A stretch of DNA of 32,670 nucleotides, from positions 1 to 32,670 of the forward strand of contig JAFWPB010000038.1 of assembly GCA_017545245.1 (NCBI GenBank), written 5' to 3'. The stretch comes from Clostridiales bacterium (GTDB lineage: Bacteria; Bacillota; Clostridia; Saccharofermentanales; Saccharofermentanaceae). Positions 1 through 7,820 of this stretch are shown here, one piece after another. A model generated the notes under the pieces. It saw nothing but the letters and a program-made list of their open reading frames with translations, did no database searches and was not told where the DNA came from. Each line of letters opens with the position of its first letter. The first letter of the stretch is position 1. The translations under genes and the position numbers were made by a program.

Positions 1-1
1 A

Positions 2-184
2 GAGATCCCGGATGTGGCATACTATGACAGAAATCGGAGGATCCGGAGAGGTCTGTTCAGAAGCAACACCGGCATCTGCATTAACGCGGATGTAAATGCG
101 GCGTACCAGATAATCAAGCTGGGAAGCATTCGTGAGGTCCGAATAAAGGAAAGAGAACAGATCACCAAACTGAAAGTAGCCTGA
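2..184 (+). CDS. tnpB: IS200/IS605-type TnpB, C-terminal end (partial)
   Basis: The reading frame is open from the left edge and ends at TGA 182-184, giving the last 60 residues of a longer protein. It contains RRGLFRS and, about 12 residues on, NADVNAAYQII. This is the usual end of TnpB proteins, where the Asp of NADVN is the third RuvC catalytic residue. TnpB is the RNA-guided nuclease of IS200/IS605-family elements and uses an RNA derived from the element's own right end. The zinc ribbon and the other RuvC motifs lie outside the window, so integrity cannot be judged. The tail after NADVN is about 30 residues and rich in Lys, Arg and Glu. Family assignment is fairly sure from the motif; activity is unknown. 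Confidence 0.8.
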   Translation, partial: EIPDVAYYDRNRRIRRGLFRSNTGICINADVNAAYQIIKLGSIREVRIKEREQITKLKVA

Positions 185-290
185 ATTAGATCAGGTAGAG
201 GCATCAGGCTAGTGCCATTAAAGTGCTGGTATGGTATTCTTTTATCAGCGGTTTATAAATCTCAACTACAGAGTTGAAAATAGCCAAAAA
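185..290 (+). mobile_element. Probable right end of the tnpB element and 3' part of its guide-RNA region
   Basis: This is the non-coding tail between the tnpB stop and the convergent lipoprotein gene. It contains a 6-bp hairpin, TCAACT-ACAG-AGTTGA (262-277), of the subterminal type found at IS200/IS605 ends. In this family the right end carries the scaffold of the omega (re) RNA and the guide begins just beyond the element boundary. The boundary was not located: no second copy or left end is in view, so the call rests on position and the hairpin. Confidence 0.4.
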
Positions 291-292
291 GT

Positions 293-1615
293 TTATTTCT
301 CATCGCTTTTTTCTTCTTTTAGTGTTTCAGAAGCAGTTTCTTCTGTTTCCGGAGCTGGTTCGGATTTCTCTTCTTTCGGCTTTTCCGTCTTAGCGGAAGA
401 AGCAGCCGGTCCATGTGATCCCTTCATCTTCGCGGCATGGTAGTGATTGATGATACCGGAAGATCCTTCTGCTTCGCGAAGTCTTCTTCTTTCTTCGATA
501 CGTGCTTTCTCTTCTTCGATCTTCTGCTTCTTTATCTTCTTCCTTCTTTTTATAAGGAGTCTTATTATAACAAGGAGAACCGCTGCCACTGCCAATACAA
601 TGATCAGTATCCACCAGTTCAAAATGAAGAACATCAGTACTTTTTCCAGGAAACCGGTGAAATCATTCCACGATTCTTTTGCCGCTTTCGAAACGCGGGT
701 GCTGAAAGTATCTTCTTCCTCTTCCTCTTCTTCTACTTCTTCCACGACTTCTTTTTCCGTAACTTTATGGATCTTGATGGAAACATAAGAATAGGCAACA
801 TCATTTTCCATCATGCTCATCTGCGTCTTAATATCCGAGATCGTAACAGCAAGGCCGCGAAGTTCCCCTTGGATCTTCAGTGCGATATTTTCATCTTCAG
901 TATTCTCATACTGCTTCATATAACGGTCATACTGTGCTTCATAGATCTCCAGCTGATTCTTCAGTGTACCGTATTGTGTCGCCACATTATCCACGCTGCT
1001 GTTTTTGGAACGTAAAATGCCGAGTCCCTCCGTTGAACTGACAAAAGATTCATAGTAGCTGGAAGGCACACGGATCGTAGCGGTATATAAGTAGTCTTTA
1101 CTGTTCTCATCAATCACATAGCGGCCATTCGAATAGGAACCGTCACTCAGTTTCTCATTCTCCAGAAAGCCATGATACTCTGCGATCTTCATCTTCAATG
1201 CCGCGACTGTCTGTTCAAACTCAAGCGTATCAAGTGCGATCGAGCAACGATAGACCAGCATCTCTTTTTTTAAGTCAACCTTCGTATCGGCACCTGAAAT
1301 GCCCGTCTGATTGTATTCTTTTGAAGACACGTCTCTTTCCATCTGATCCTGTGACATTTCATCGAGGTCCGGATTGTATTCAAAAGCAACGTCATAATAT
1401 GCATCTTCTGCCATTTCCTGCGCTCCAGCGGAGTAACTCGTAGCATTAGCGCTCATTGTTGTTGCACCGCTCTGCGAGGAAGCAGAATAGGAAACGGCAG
1501 CATGCGCAGCGGATGCACTTCCTTTTGCCGCTGGCTGCGGATCTCCCGAGCATCCTGCCAACGATGCAGATAGGACCACCGTCGCCAGTATTGTTGATAT
1601 CAATGTCTTCTTCAT
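293..1615 (-). CDS. DUF4349 lipoprotein with C-terminal membrane anchor
   Basis: A 440-residue lipoprotein. The N-terminus has a Lys-Lys signal peptide and lipobox LAGC with Cys22. A Ser/Ala-rich linker follows, then a DUF4349 region (about residues 120-290) with the typical order of a strand-rich start, an IRVPSSYYESF segment and a long coiled coil ending in VSIKIHKV. Then come a run of glutamates, a hydrophobic segment (about 335-360, FFILNWWILIIVLAVAAVLL) and a basic, then acidic, cytoplasmic tail. DUF4349 proteins are common in Bacillota and their function is unknown. The start is well supported: GGAGGA lies 7 bases before the ATG. The gene stands alone, convergent with tnpB and divergent from the ABC exporter. 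Having both a lipobox and a C-terminal membrane span is normal for this family. Confidence 0.85.
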   Translation of the reverse strand: MKKTLISTILATVVLSASLAGCSGDPQPAAKGSASAAHAAVSYSASSQSGATTMSANATSYSAGAQEMAEDAYYDVAFEYNPDLDEMSQDQMERDVSSKEYNQTGISGADTKVDLKKEMLVYRCSIALDTLEFEQTVAALKMKIAEYHGFLENEKLSDGSYSNGRYVIDENSKDYLYTATIRVPSSYYESFVSSTEGLGILRSKNSSVDNVATQYGTLKNQLEIYEAQYDRYMKQYENTEDENIALKIQGELRGLAVTISDIKTQMSMMENDVAYSYVSIKIHKVTEKEVVEEVEEEEEEEDTFSTRVSKAAKESWNDFTGFLEKVLMFFILNWWILIIVLAVAAVLLVIIRLLIKRRKKIKKQKIEEEKARIEERRRLREAEGSSGIINHYHAAKMKGSHGPAASSAKTEKPKEEKSEPAPETEETASETLKEEKSDEK

Positions 1616-1791
1616 GATTATTCCTCCTTACAATCCTAAACCGCGGAGCATCTTTCACTTTCTTCATGTCCGCATATCTTCACTATGTTTATTAGACAAT
1701 CCACTTTTCCATCCGTTACAACACAATTCAAATTTTTAAGAATTTCATGAAAAATACCTTCTTTCCCGTTGATCATCGAAGCGGAAAGCAC

Positions 1792-1820
1792 TTGAATTTC
1801 AGGGATTTTCACTGTTTAAT
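1792..1820 (+). promoter_or_regulatory. Candidate promoter of the ABC exporter operon
   Basis: TTGAAT (1792-1797), a 17-base gap and TTTAAT (1815-1820) fit a vegetative promoter, giving a 5' leader of about 100 bases before the ATG at 1925. The whole 1616-1924 gap lies between divergent genes. Apart from this promoter and the two ribosome binding sites I see no other gene or structured element in it. Confidence 0.4.
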
Positions 1821-1924
1821 GATTGTTTAATAATTCGAGATGTAAGATAGAGTCACAAAATGAGAAATCCGGGAAAGCAAAGAAGACCTTTTCCCGAAAT
1901 ATAAAACACAGAAAGGAACACAAT

Positions 1925-4294
1925 ATGTTTCTACGAATCTTAAAGAAAGACCTTGTTAAAAGAAAAGCAACGAACCTGATCGTTCTGCTGTTTGTCATTC
2001 TGGCATCCATGTTTGTCGGCGCAGGTCTGAATAATGTGCTGACTGTTGCCAATGGTACAGACTATTTTCTTAAGAAAGCCCGCATCGGTGATTTCGTCGT
2101 CGTCACGATGAAGAATACGGACAAGTGGGACGAGCTGGAAAAAATGTTGAAAACAGAACCCTCCGTCAAGGATTACCGTCTCGATACTGTCATCTATACT
2201 TCACAGGATGGTTTGAAAAAGATGGACGGCAGCGAGATCGAGACGAAGAATATTACGATGGTCCAGTGTCTTCAGGATACAGATTTTCTTTTCTTTAACG
2301 AAGACGACGAAGCCCCGGCTCCGCTTCTTCCCGGTCACTGCTATGTATCTGGTAGTTTTCTTTCCAAAAACAACCTGCATCCCGGCGATTCGATTCGGAT
2401 CAGCCAAGGGGACGTTGAATTAACGGTGATCCTCGACGGGAAAGTAAAGGATGCGCTCTTTGGTTCCGACTTTATGGGAAATACACGTTTTCTGTTACAC
2501 GAAGAGGATTTCAAAAAGTTCTCGGAAAACAAAGAAATCTGGTCCAAGTTTGCAGGTCAAGTCTGCTGCATTGACACCATAGATCACGACACAAGCGGCC
2601 TGGAAGATGCCATGACGAACATCAATGTTGCTTTTGCCAAGCCGAGTTCCACGATCAGTCTGTGTTATGTTATGGATATGATCGTTGCATTCGTAGTACT
2701 GATCCTCTCTGTCTGCCTGATCGTCCTGGCATTCGTGGTACTGAAAGTCTCTCTCTCCTTCACGATCACAAAAGAATTCAGAGAGATCGGTGTTCTCAAG
2801 GCGATCGGTATTAAGAACATCAAGATCCGTACGCTTTTCCTTATCAAGTATCTGGTCATCGCGCTCATCGGCTCCGCGATAGGATTCTTCTTAGGTATTC
2901 CGCTTAGCCGCTTTCTCCTGAAATCTGTCTCGGAGAATATGGTTCTCGGAAACAGCATGGGAATCCTTCTAAACCTGATCGGTGCAGTCATTGTTGTCAT
3001 CGCCATCATACTCATGGCCTTCTTCTCTACAAAGAAGGTTAAGAAAGCAACACCAGTCGATGCGATCCGCACAGGCCAGACCGGAGAACGCTACAACAAG
3101 AAAAGCAAGCTCCACCTTGCGAACCAACACTCTGGAACAAGTGCTTTTCTCGCAAAAAACGACACGATCTCCAATCCGAAAAGATACATCGCCATCATCA
3201 TTGCATTCTGCATCTGCACACTCTTCGTACTGATGCTTGTAAACACAACAAATACCATGAAGAGCGATTCCCTGATCTCCACATTCTGCGCCAAAGCGGA
3301 CTTATACATCAACAACCTTACTGATAGTATGGAAGTGATGGGCAAAGACATGGAAAACATGGACCGGTTCTTCGCGGAGAAAGAACAGAAGCTTGCTGAA
3401 CTTGGTATGCCGGGCAAGATGTCTGCGGATATGCAGTACACGTACGGAGTCACGGCGAATGGAAAGACTACAAAGGTCGTATGTGAACAGGGATATAAGA
3501 CCGATTATGATTCCTATGTATTCCTCGAAGGCACCCGCCCTGAGAACAGAAATGAGATCGCCGTCACTTCGATGTTGTGCGACAAACTCGGAGTAGGAAT
3601 CGGCGACAAGGTGACGATCGACTTTGGAAGCGAACAGCTTGATTGTCTCATCACGGCCAACTATCAGTCATTCAATCAGATCGGTGAAATCATCCGTCTG
3701 CACCCGGATGCTCCGACGGATAATAAATACAGTAGTTCCCTCATGGCTTTCCAGATCACCTTCGATGACCACCCCTCCGACAAAGTGATCCTTGAGCGTA
3801 AAGCCATTCTGGAAAAAGAACTGAAAGGTTACGATATCTTCACCACTTCCGGGTACGTTGCTGACTGCATCGGTGTTGTCGGAACTATGGAAGCCGTACA
3901 GTATCTGCTGCTCGCGATCACATTGATCATCGTATCTCTGGTCACCATCCTCATGGAGTTGTCCTTTATCGCTGACGAGAAGAGCCAGATCGCACTTCTT
4001 AAGGCCATCGGTTTTAAGAACGGGAAAATCTACAAGTGGCATGTCATCCGATTCGGTATCGTTGCTGCTGTCGCCTGCATCCTGGCCGGGATCCTCTCGA
4101 TCCCAATGACGGAACTCTGCATCTCACCGATCTTCGGATTAATGGGTGTACACAAGATCAGTTACGCATACACGCCTTTACAGATCTTCCTTCTGTACCC
4201 TGGCATCATTCTTCTCTTGACTTTGATCGTGGCTTTCTTCACTTCTCTTTCCAGCAAGTCGATCCACAGCTACGATACGGCCAATATCGAATAA
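1925..4294 (+). CDS. FtsX-like ABC transporter permease
   Basis: A 789-residue permease with eight predicted membrane segments in the MacB/FtsX-type arrangement. One is near the N-terminus (about 13-35), followed by a large extracytoplasmic domain. Three lie at about 248-275, 307-327 and 347-368, one at about 421-440 before a second extracytoplasmic domain, and three at about 656-680, 707-727 and 750-772. Both halves carry the FtsX motif, seen as EFREIGVLKAIGIKN and EKSQIALLKAIGFKN. I chose the ATG at 1925 because AAAGGA lies 7 bases upstream; the longer open frame from 1823 has no such site and an unlikely basic leader. It pairs with the ATPase gene downstream. Substrate is unknown; relatives export peptides, lipoproteins or antimicrobials. 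No BceRS-type two-component pair is adjacent. Confidence 0.9.
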   Translation: MFLRILKKDLVKRKATNLIVLLFVILASMFVGAGLNNVLTVANGTDYFLKKARIGDFVVVTMKNTDKWDELEKMLKTEPSVKDYRLDTVIYTSQDGLKKMDGSEIETKNITMVQCLQDTDFLFFNEDDEAPAPLLPGHCYVSGSFLSKNNLHPGDSIRISQGDVELTVILDGKVKDALFGSDFMGNTRFLLHEEDFKKFSENKEIWSKFAGQVCCIDTIDHDTSGLEDAMTNINVAFAKPSSTISLCYVMDMIVAFVVLILSVCLIVLAFVVLKVSLSFTITKEFREIGVLKAIGIKNIKIRTLFLIKYLVIALIGSAIGFFLGIPLSRFLLKSVSENMVLGNSMGILLNLIGAVIVVIAIILMAFFSTKKVKKATPVDAIRTGQTGERYNKKSKLHLANQHSGTSAFLAKNDTISNPKRYIAIIIAFCICTLFVLMLVNTTNTMKSDSLISTFCAKADLYINNLTDSMEVMGKDMENMDRFFAEKEQKLAELGMPGKMSADMQYTYGVTANGKTTKVVCEQGYKTDYDSYVFLEGTRPENRNEIAVTSMLCDKLGVGIGDKVTIDFGSEQLDCLITANYQSFNQIGEIIRLHPDAPTDNKYSSSLMAFQITFDDHPSDKVILERKAILEKELKGYDIFTTSGYVADCIGVVGTMEAVQYLLLAITLIIVSLVTILMELSFIADEKSQIALLKAIGFKNGKIYKWHVIRFGIVAAVACILAGILSIPMTELCISPIFGLMGVHKISYAYTPLQIFLLYPGIILLLTLIVAFFTSLSSKSIHSYDTANIE

Positions 4295-4304
4295 ACCGAC
4301 CCAA

Positions 4305-4348
4305 CCTGTCTGGTTCGGTCCGAAGGCAAGCCTGCCGGACGGGACAGG
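4305..4348 (+). promoter_or_regulatory. Intercistronic hairpin between permease and ATPase genes
   Basis: CCTGTC (4305-4310) pairs with GACAGG (4343-4348) and GTCCG (4318-4322) pairs with CGGAC (4336-4340), forming a two-part stem in the 88-base gap between the genes. There is no T-run, so a terminator is unlikely. It may stabilise one part of the message or tune the ratio of the two subunits. Confidence 0.4.
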
Positions 4349-4382
4349 CCCCTAAATGTAAATGATATGGAGGAAAAACCAC

Positions 4383-5141
4383 ATGAAACACTTACTTGAA
4401 GTCAAAGATCTCTGCAAAACCTACGTCATTGAGAAAAGACAGAATAATGTCTTGAAAAATGTTTCCTTCACCGTGGAAGATGGTGAGATGGTCGGTATCA
4501 TGGGACCATCCGGTTCCGGTAAATCCACCCTCCTTTACTCGGTCTCCGGCATGGACCGCGCCACCTCCGGCAAGGTCATTCTCGACGGAAAAGAAATCAC
4601 AAAGCTTTCGGAGCGCGAACTTGCCTCTGTCCGTCTGAACGACATGGGATTCATCTTCCAGCAGATGTTCATGATGAAGAATCTGACGATCATGGATAAT
4701 ATCCTTCTTCCAGCGATCGAGTGTGATAAGAATAACGAGTCGAAGAAGGAAAAGATCGAGCGCTGCGAAAGCCTGATGAGAAAACTCGGGATCATCGAGA
4801 TCGCCGGAAATGACATCAACGAAGTATCCGGTGGACAGCTCCAGCGGGCCTGCATTGCAAGAAGCCTGATGAACAACCCGAAAGTTCTTTTTGCAGATGA
4901 GCCGACTGGTGCTCTCAACCGTCAGTCCTCTTCTGAAGTCATGGATGAGATCTGCAAGCTGAATAAAGAAGGCACAACGGTACTCATGGTCACACATGAC
5001 GCCAAGGTCGCTTCCCGCTGCTCCCGTGTCCTCTACATTGCAGATGGAAATATCCAGAGTGAATATAAGATGCCGGAAGGCTTAAACGAGAAAGAGCGTG
5101 AGCGCGCGCTCAAGAACTGGCTCATGGACCAGGGATGGTAA
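4383..5141 (+). CDS. ABC transporter ATP-binding protein (MacB/LolD type)
   Basis: A 252-residue ATPase with all nucleotide-binding motifs: Walker A GPSGSGKST (residues 41-49), Q-loop FIFQQ, signature VSGGQLQR (148-155), Walker B VLFADEPTGAL with Asp172-Glu173, and the switch His in VMVTHD. The FIFQQMFMMKNLTIMDNI region is typical of the MacB/LolD class that works with FtsX-like permeases. I chose the ATG at 4383 because GGAGGA (4369-4374) lies 8 bases upstream; the in-frame ATG at 4362 is before that site. It forms an operon with the permease. A strong terminator follows. Confidence 0.93.
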   Translation: MKHLLEVKDLCKTYVIEKRQNNVLKNVSFTVEDGEMVGIMGPSGSGKSTLLYSVSGMDRATSGKVILDGKEITKLSERELASVRLNDMGFIFQQMFMMKNLTIMDNILLPAIECDKNNESKKEKIERCESLMRKLGIIEIAGNDINEVSGGQLQRACIARSLMNNPKVLFADEPTGALNRQSSSEVMDEICKLNKEGTTVLMVTHDAKVASRCSRVLYIADGNIQSEYKMPEGLNEKERERALKNWLMDQGW

Positions 5142-5227
5142 TGTATCCGTACAAGCATGCCAAAAAACATTATTACATCAACCCTTACCAACCAACATAA
5201 TATCCGGCTTGCTTGAGCAGATAACAA

Positions 5228-5262
5228 AGCCCCGAAGATCTTGATCCTCGGGGCTTTTCGTT
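5228..5262 (+). terminator. Rho-independent terminator, probably bidirectional
   Basis: AGCCCCGA-A-GATC (5228-5240) pairs with GATC-C-TCGGGGCT (5243-5255) and is followed by TTTTCGTT on the plus strand. It ends the ABC operon. The minus-strand exit is less T-rich (CTTTGTTAT) but may also serve the convergent LRR gene. Confidence 0.85.
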
Positions 5263-5288
5263 AATTCACCTTGTTTTAAAAGTACTGG

Positions 5289-6860
5289 TCACACGCCACG
5301 GTTGATTCCGTAACTCTGGCAGATCTGTGAGAATTCATCAGACTCTGCAAAGGAACGGAGAACATCTTCACGGCTGGTACCATTGACCATCTGTCCCATC
5401 CAGAAACTGAATCCCTTGGATTCCGGCTGTCTTCCCATGAATGTGGTATAGAGACGACGGAGATATTCGGCATCAGAGAAACGGTAGTTTCTAAATTCTT
5501 CTGACTCGAAGAACAGCTTGGCCGCTTCGTATCCGGATCTATCCTGGTTGGTCAGTGCCACGCTCCAGTATTCCAGACCCTGATCCTCCGGTGCTCTGCC
5601 GAGACAGCAGGTATAGAGGCGGGAAGCAAAAGCTTCTGCATTTTTCGATGCGATCTGAGACTTATGCGTCGCTGCTCCGGAACGGACACCATACATCGCG
5701 CAGATGTTGCACCATTCATTGGAATCGATAAAGTTATTTACGACATCCTTACGCTTGGTGCCTTTCTTAAGGCTCTCCATCCAGAAAGACTTTCCTTCTT
5801 CATCTGATTCACGGTCAAAGAAGATCTTGTACAGTGTATCGATGAATGCATCATTACTGAGCTTTCTGTTCATGAATTCCGGTGCTGTCAGAAGGAAATA
5901 ACGGGCACAATCTGCACCGGATGCACCTTCGTTCATAACATGGTTGATCCAGAATGCTTTTCCCTCCGGATCCGACTCGCGCTCCAGCGCAACAACATAC
6001 AGTCTCTCAATAAACGTGCCAAATGCCTTCTCATCCGTCACAGGCTTCGCCATTGGCGGTACCGGAGAACCCTTTCCATCCACACTGACAATGACATCGT
6101 TATCTACGCCGAGAGTATAGTTTTTGTTGCCCTCAGAATAGTTGTATGTAATCGTATTCCCGGCTATGCTCTTCTGGTCTTTTTCCACTGCTGTCTTGAT
6201 TGACGGAAGTTTGCTTGCGTCCAGGAAAGCAAAGTCATTCCCCTCCGCGCGCAGAACATTCAGGTTCGCGTTCTTGGAAAGAGAAAGGTAGCGGATGTTA
6301 TTGTTCTGACACTGCAGTGTCTTCAAGCTCGGGTTACGGGAAATGTCGAGACTCGGCAACTGGTTACCAAAGCACACGAGTACTTCCAGCTTCGCATTAT
6401 GGCTGACATCCAGAGAAGTAAGCTTGTTGTTATTAAGATACACGATCTCCAGGTTCGGATTGAACTGCAGATTCACCTTTGTGATCTCATTGTCATTTAC
6501 CATCAACACTTTCAGGTTCTTAAAATTCTGGATACCTTCAAGGTTGGTAACTCCTTTTTTTATGCAACGGATCATGGTAACTGCATCCATCTCATCCTGA
6601 GCCAGATAGCCATTACGGTTTGTATCAAAAGTAAACAAGACCTCCCGGAATCTCGCGTCCGGAAAATTCGCCTCAATGATCGGCGTTCCTGTCGGGATCT
6701 GTGTCGGAAGCGGTGTCGGTGTTGCATAATCGTTCTCCCTGAGACTTGCATAACTTGTCTCCGGTGCGTATGCACGTGTCGTCTTCGCCGCCACGACCGG
6801 AATCAGGATTACTGCCAACAGCATTGCCATCACCATTGTGATCCTGCTTCTTGCTTTCAT
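5289..6860 (-). CDS. Secreted leucine-rich-repeat protein with DUF4214 repeats
   Basis: A 523-residue exported protein. A signal peptide covers about residues 1-30, followed by a Thr/Pro linker (ATPTPLPTQIPTGTP). Next is an EF-hand-like loop DTNRNGYLAQDE, then about six leucine-rich repeats with the L..L...N.L..LD.S.N pattern (about 105-225). The C-terminal half (about 275-520) has two DUF4214-like units, each with two helical repeats around FIERLYVVALERESDPEG..FW and F.S.EF. LRR-DUF4214 proteins are common in rumen and gut Clostridia and are presumed to bind the cell surface or polysaccharide; no enzymatic motif is visible. GGAAGG lies 7 bases before the ATG. The gene follows the DUF937 gene by 53 bases with no terminator seen, so co-transcription is possible. 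Confidence 0.85.
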   Translation of the reverse strand: MKARSRITMVMAMLLAVILIPVVAAKTTRAYAPETSYASLRENDYATPTPLPTQIPTGTPIIEANFPDARFREVLFTFDTNRNGYLAQDEMDAVTMIRCIKKGVTNLEGIQNFKNLKVLMVNDNEITKVNLQFNPNLEIVYLNNNKLTSLDVSHNAKLEVLVCFGNQLPSLDISRNPSLKTLQCQNNNIRYLSLSKNANLNVLRAEGNDFAFLDASKLPSIKTAVEKDQKSIAGNTITYNYSEGNKNYTLGVDNDVIVSVDGKGSPVPPMAKPVTDEKAFGTFIERLYVVALERESDPEGKAFWINHVMNEGASGADCARYFLLTAPEFMNRKLSNDAFIDTLYKIFFDRESDEEGKSFWMESLKKGTKRKDVVNNFIDSNEWCNICAMYGVRSGAATHKSQIASKNAEAFASRLYTCCLGRAPEDQGLEYWSVALTNQDRSGYEAAKLFFESEEFRNYRFSDAEYLRRLYTTFMGRQPESKGFSFWMGQMVNGTSREDVLRSFAESDEFSQICQSYGINRGV

Positions 6861-6913
6861 AGAAATACCTTCCTTTTCCTTATGTGTTTTTTTGTCTGTG
6901 TGAATTTCTCACC

Positions 6914-7501
6914 TTACATGAATTTCTTCAACATGCCAAGCAAGTCACCGGTATCGAAGCCGTCATCTTTTTCGTCTTCGTTGTCATCGCTGCTCTTCAT
7001 GAAGCTCTTGAAGAATCCGCCAAGGAAAGAACTGTCGTCGCTCTTTGCTTTTTCAGCGCGCTCTGCTGCTTCTTTCGCCTGACTTTCGGCTGTATCCGGC
7101 TTCGCCATATCCGAGATGAAGCTAAGGATTGCAGGTGCGATAGAACTCAGTACAGAATTGGTCTGACCAAGATTCAGTCCGGATTTTGCTGCGATCTGGG
7201 AAATGAAATCGTCCTTGTCACCGCCCATGATCTTTCCGATGATCTTGCCGCCATCCTCTTCGTCCGCATTCTCGATCTGAGAAGAAATCGAATTGGTGTC
7301 CTTATGCTGGGCAAGTGCACCAAGCAAAGATTTTGCACCGGAACTGGAAGACGCGTTCTTCGTCATGGAACCGACCAGAGAAGGAATTGCAGAAGTAACC
7401 GCATTCTCGATCTGATCTGCCGAACCACCTGTCTTACCTGTCAACGCAGAAAGCGAAGACTCCGAAGTCATACTGCTAAGAAGCATTTTTACAAGATCCA
7501 T
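6914..7501 (-). CDS. DUF937 (YidB-like) protein
   Basis: About 195 residues. It is Ala/Ser/Gly-rich and helical, with the DUF937 pattern: residues 1-140 contain MLLSSMTSESSLSALTGKTG, IPSLVGSMTKNA, an acidic helix, and LNLGQTNSVLSSIAPAILSFI. The C-terminal third is charged and probably flexible, ending in a DTGDLLGMLKKFM helix. DUF937 proteins are soluble and of unknown role. I chose the ATG at 7501 because AAGGA lies 10 bases upstream; an in-frame ATG at 7528 has no ribosome binding site. It sits 109 bases downstream of copA with only a weak possible stem between, so partial read-through from the copper operon cannot be excluded. Confidence 0.75.
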   Translation of the reverse strand: MDLVKMLLSSMTSESSLSALTGKTGGSADQIENAVTSAIPSLVGSMTKNASSSSGAKSLLGALAQHKDTNSISSQIENADEEDGGKIIGKIMGGDKDDFISQIAAKSGLNLGQTNSVLSSIAPAILSFISDMAKPDTAESQAKEAAERAEKAKSDDSSFLGGFFKSFMKSSDDNEDEKDDGFDTGDLLGMLKKFM

Positions 7502-7610
7502 AAAATCACCGTCCTTATCTTCATCCAAGATATAATAATAGATAATCTGATTCTATCATAAAAAGCACTGACATTTATGACTTATCTTTAAGATTTTGGC
7601 TATTGCTTTT

Positions 7611-7820
7611 TCACTCGGCACCCAGATATTTGAAGTCTTTGCTCTCGATGACTTCGCGGACAACAGCCTCGTCGAACTCACCTTCGACCTCAACGGTTGC
7701 GATATTGTCATTGTGGTTCGGAGCTGCGGAAACGATAAACGGCAGCGCCTCAAGTGCTTTTTTCACAGTAGCCTCGCAATGGCCGCACATCATGCCTTCG
7801 ATCTTCAATGTTTTCTTCAT
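7611..7820 (-). CDS. copZ: Possible internally initiated CopZ-like copper chaperone (nested in copA)
   Basis: Inside copA, in the same frame, an ATG at 7820 is preceded by AAAGGAAG ending 7 bases upstream, a spacing expected of a real start. Initiation here would release a 69-residue protein beginning MKKTLKIEGMMCGHC, the usual N-terminus and size of CopZ. The site and frame are seen directly. That ribosomes use it is inference; the alternative is that it is a relic of a gene fusion. Confidence 0.45.
   Translation of the reverse strand: MKKTLKIEGMMCGHCEATVKKALEALPFIVSAAPNHNDNIATVEVEGEFDEAVVREVIESKDFKYLGAE

Noticed and set aside
7529..7610. Terminator between copA and the DUF937 gene.
   Set aside because: Only AAAAGC/GCTTTT arms far apart can be drawn, too weak to call.
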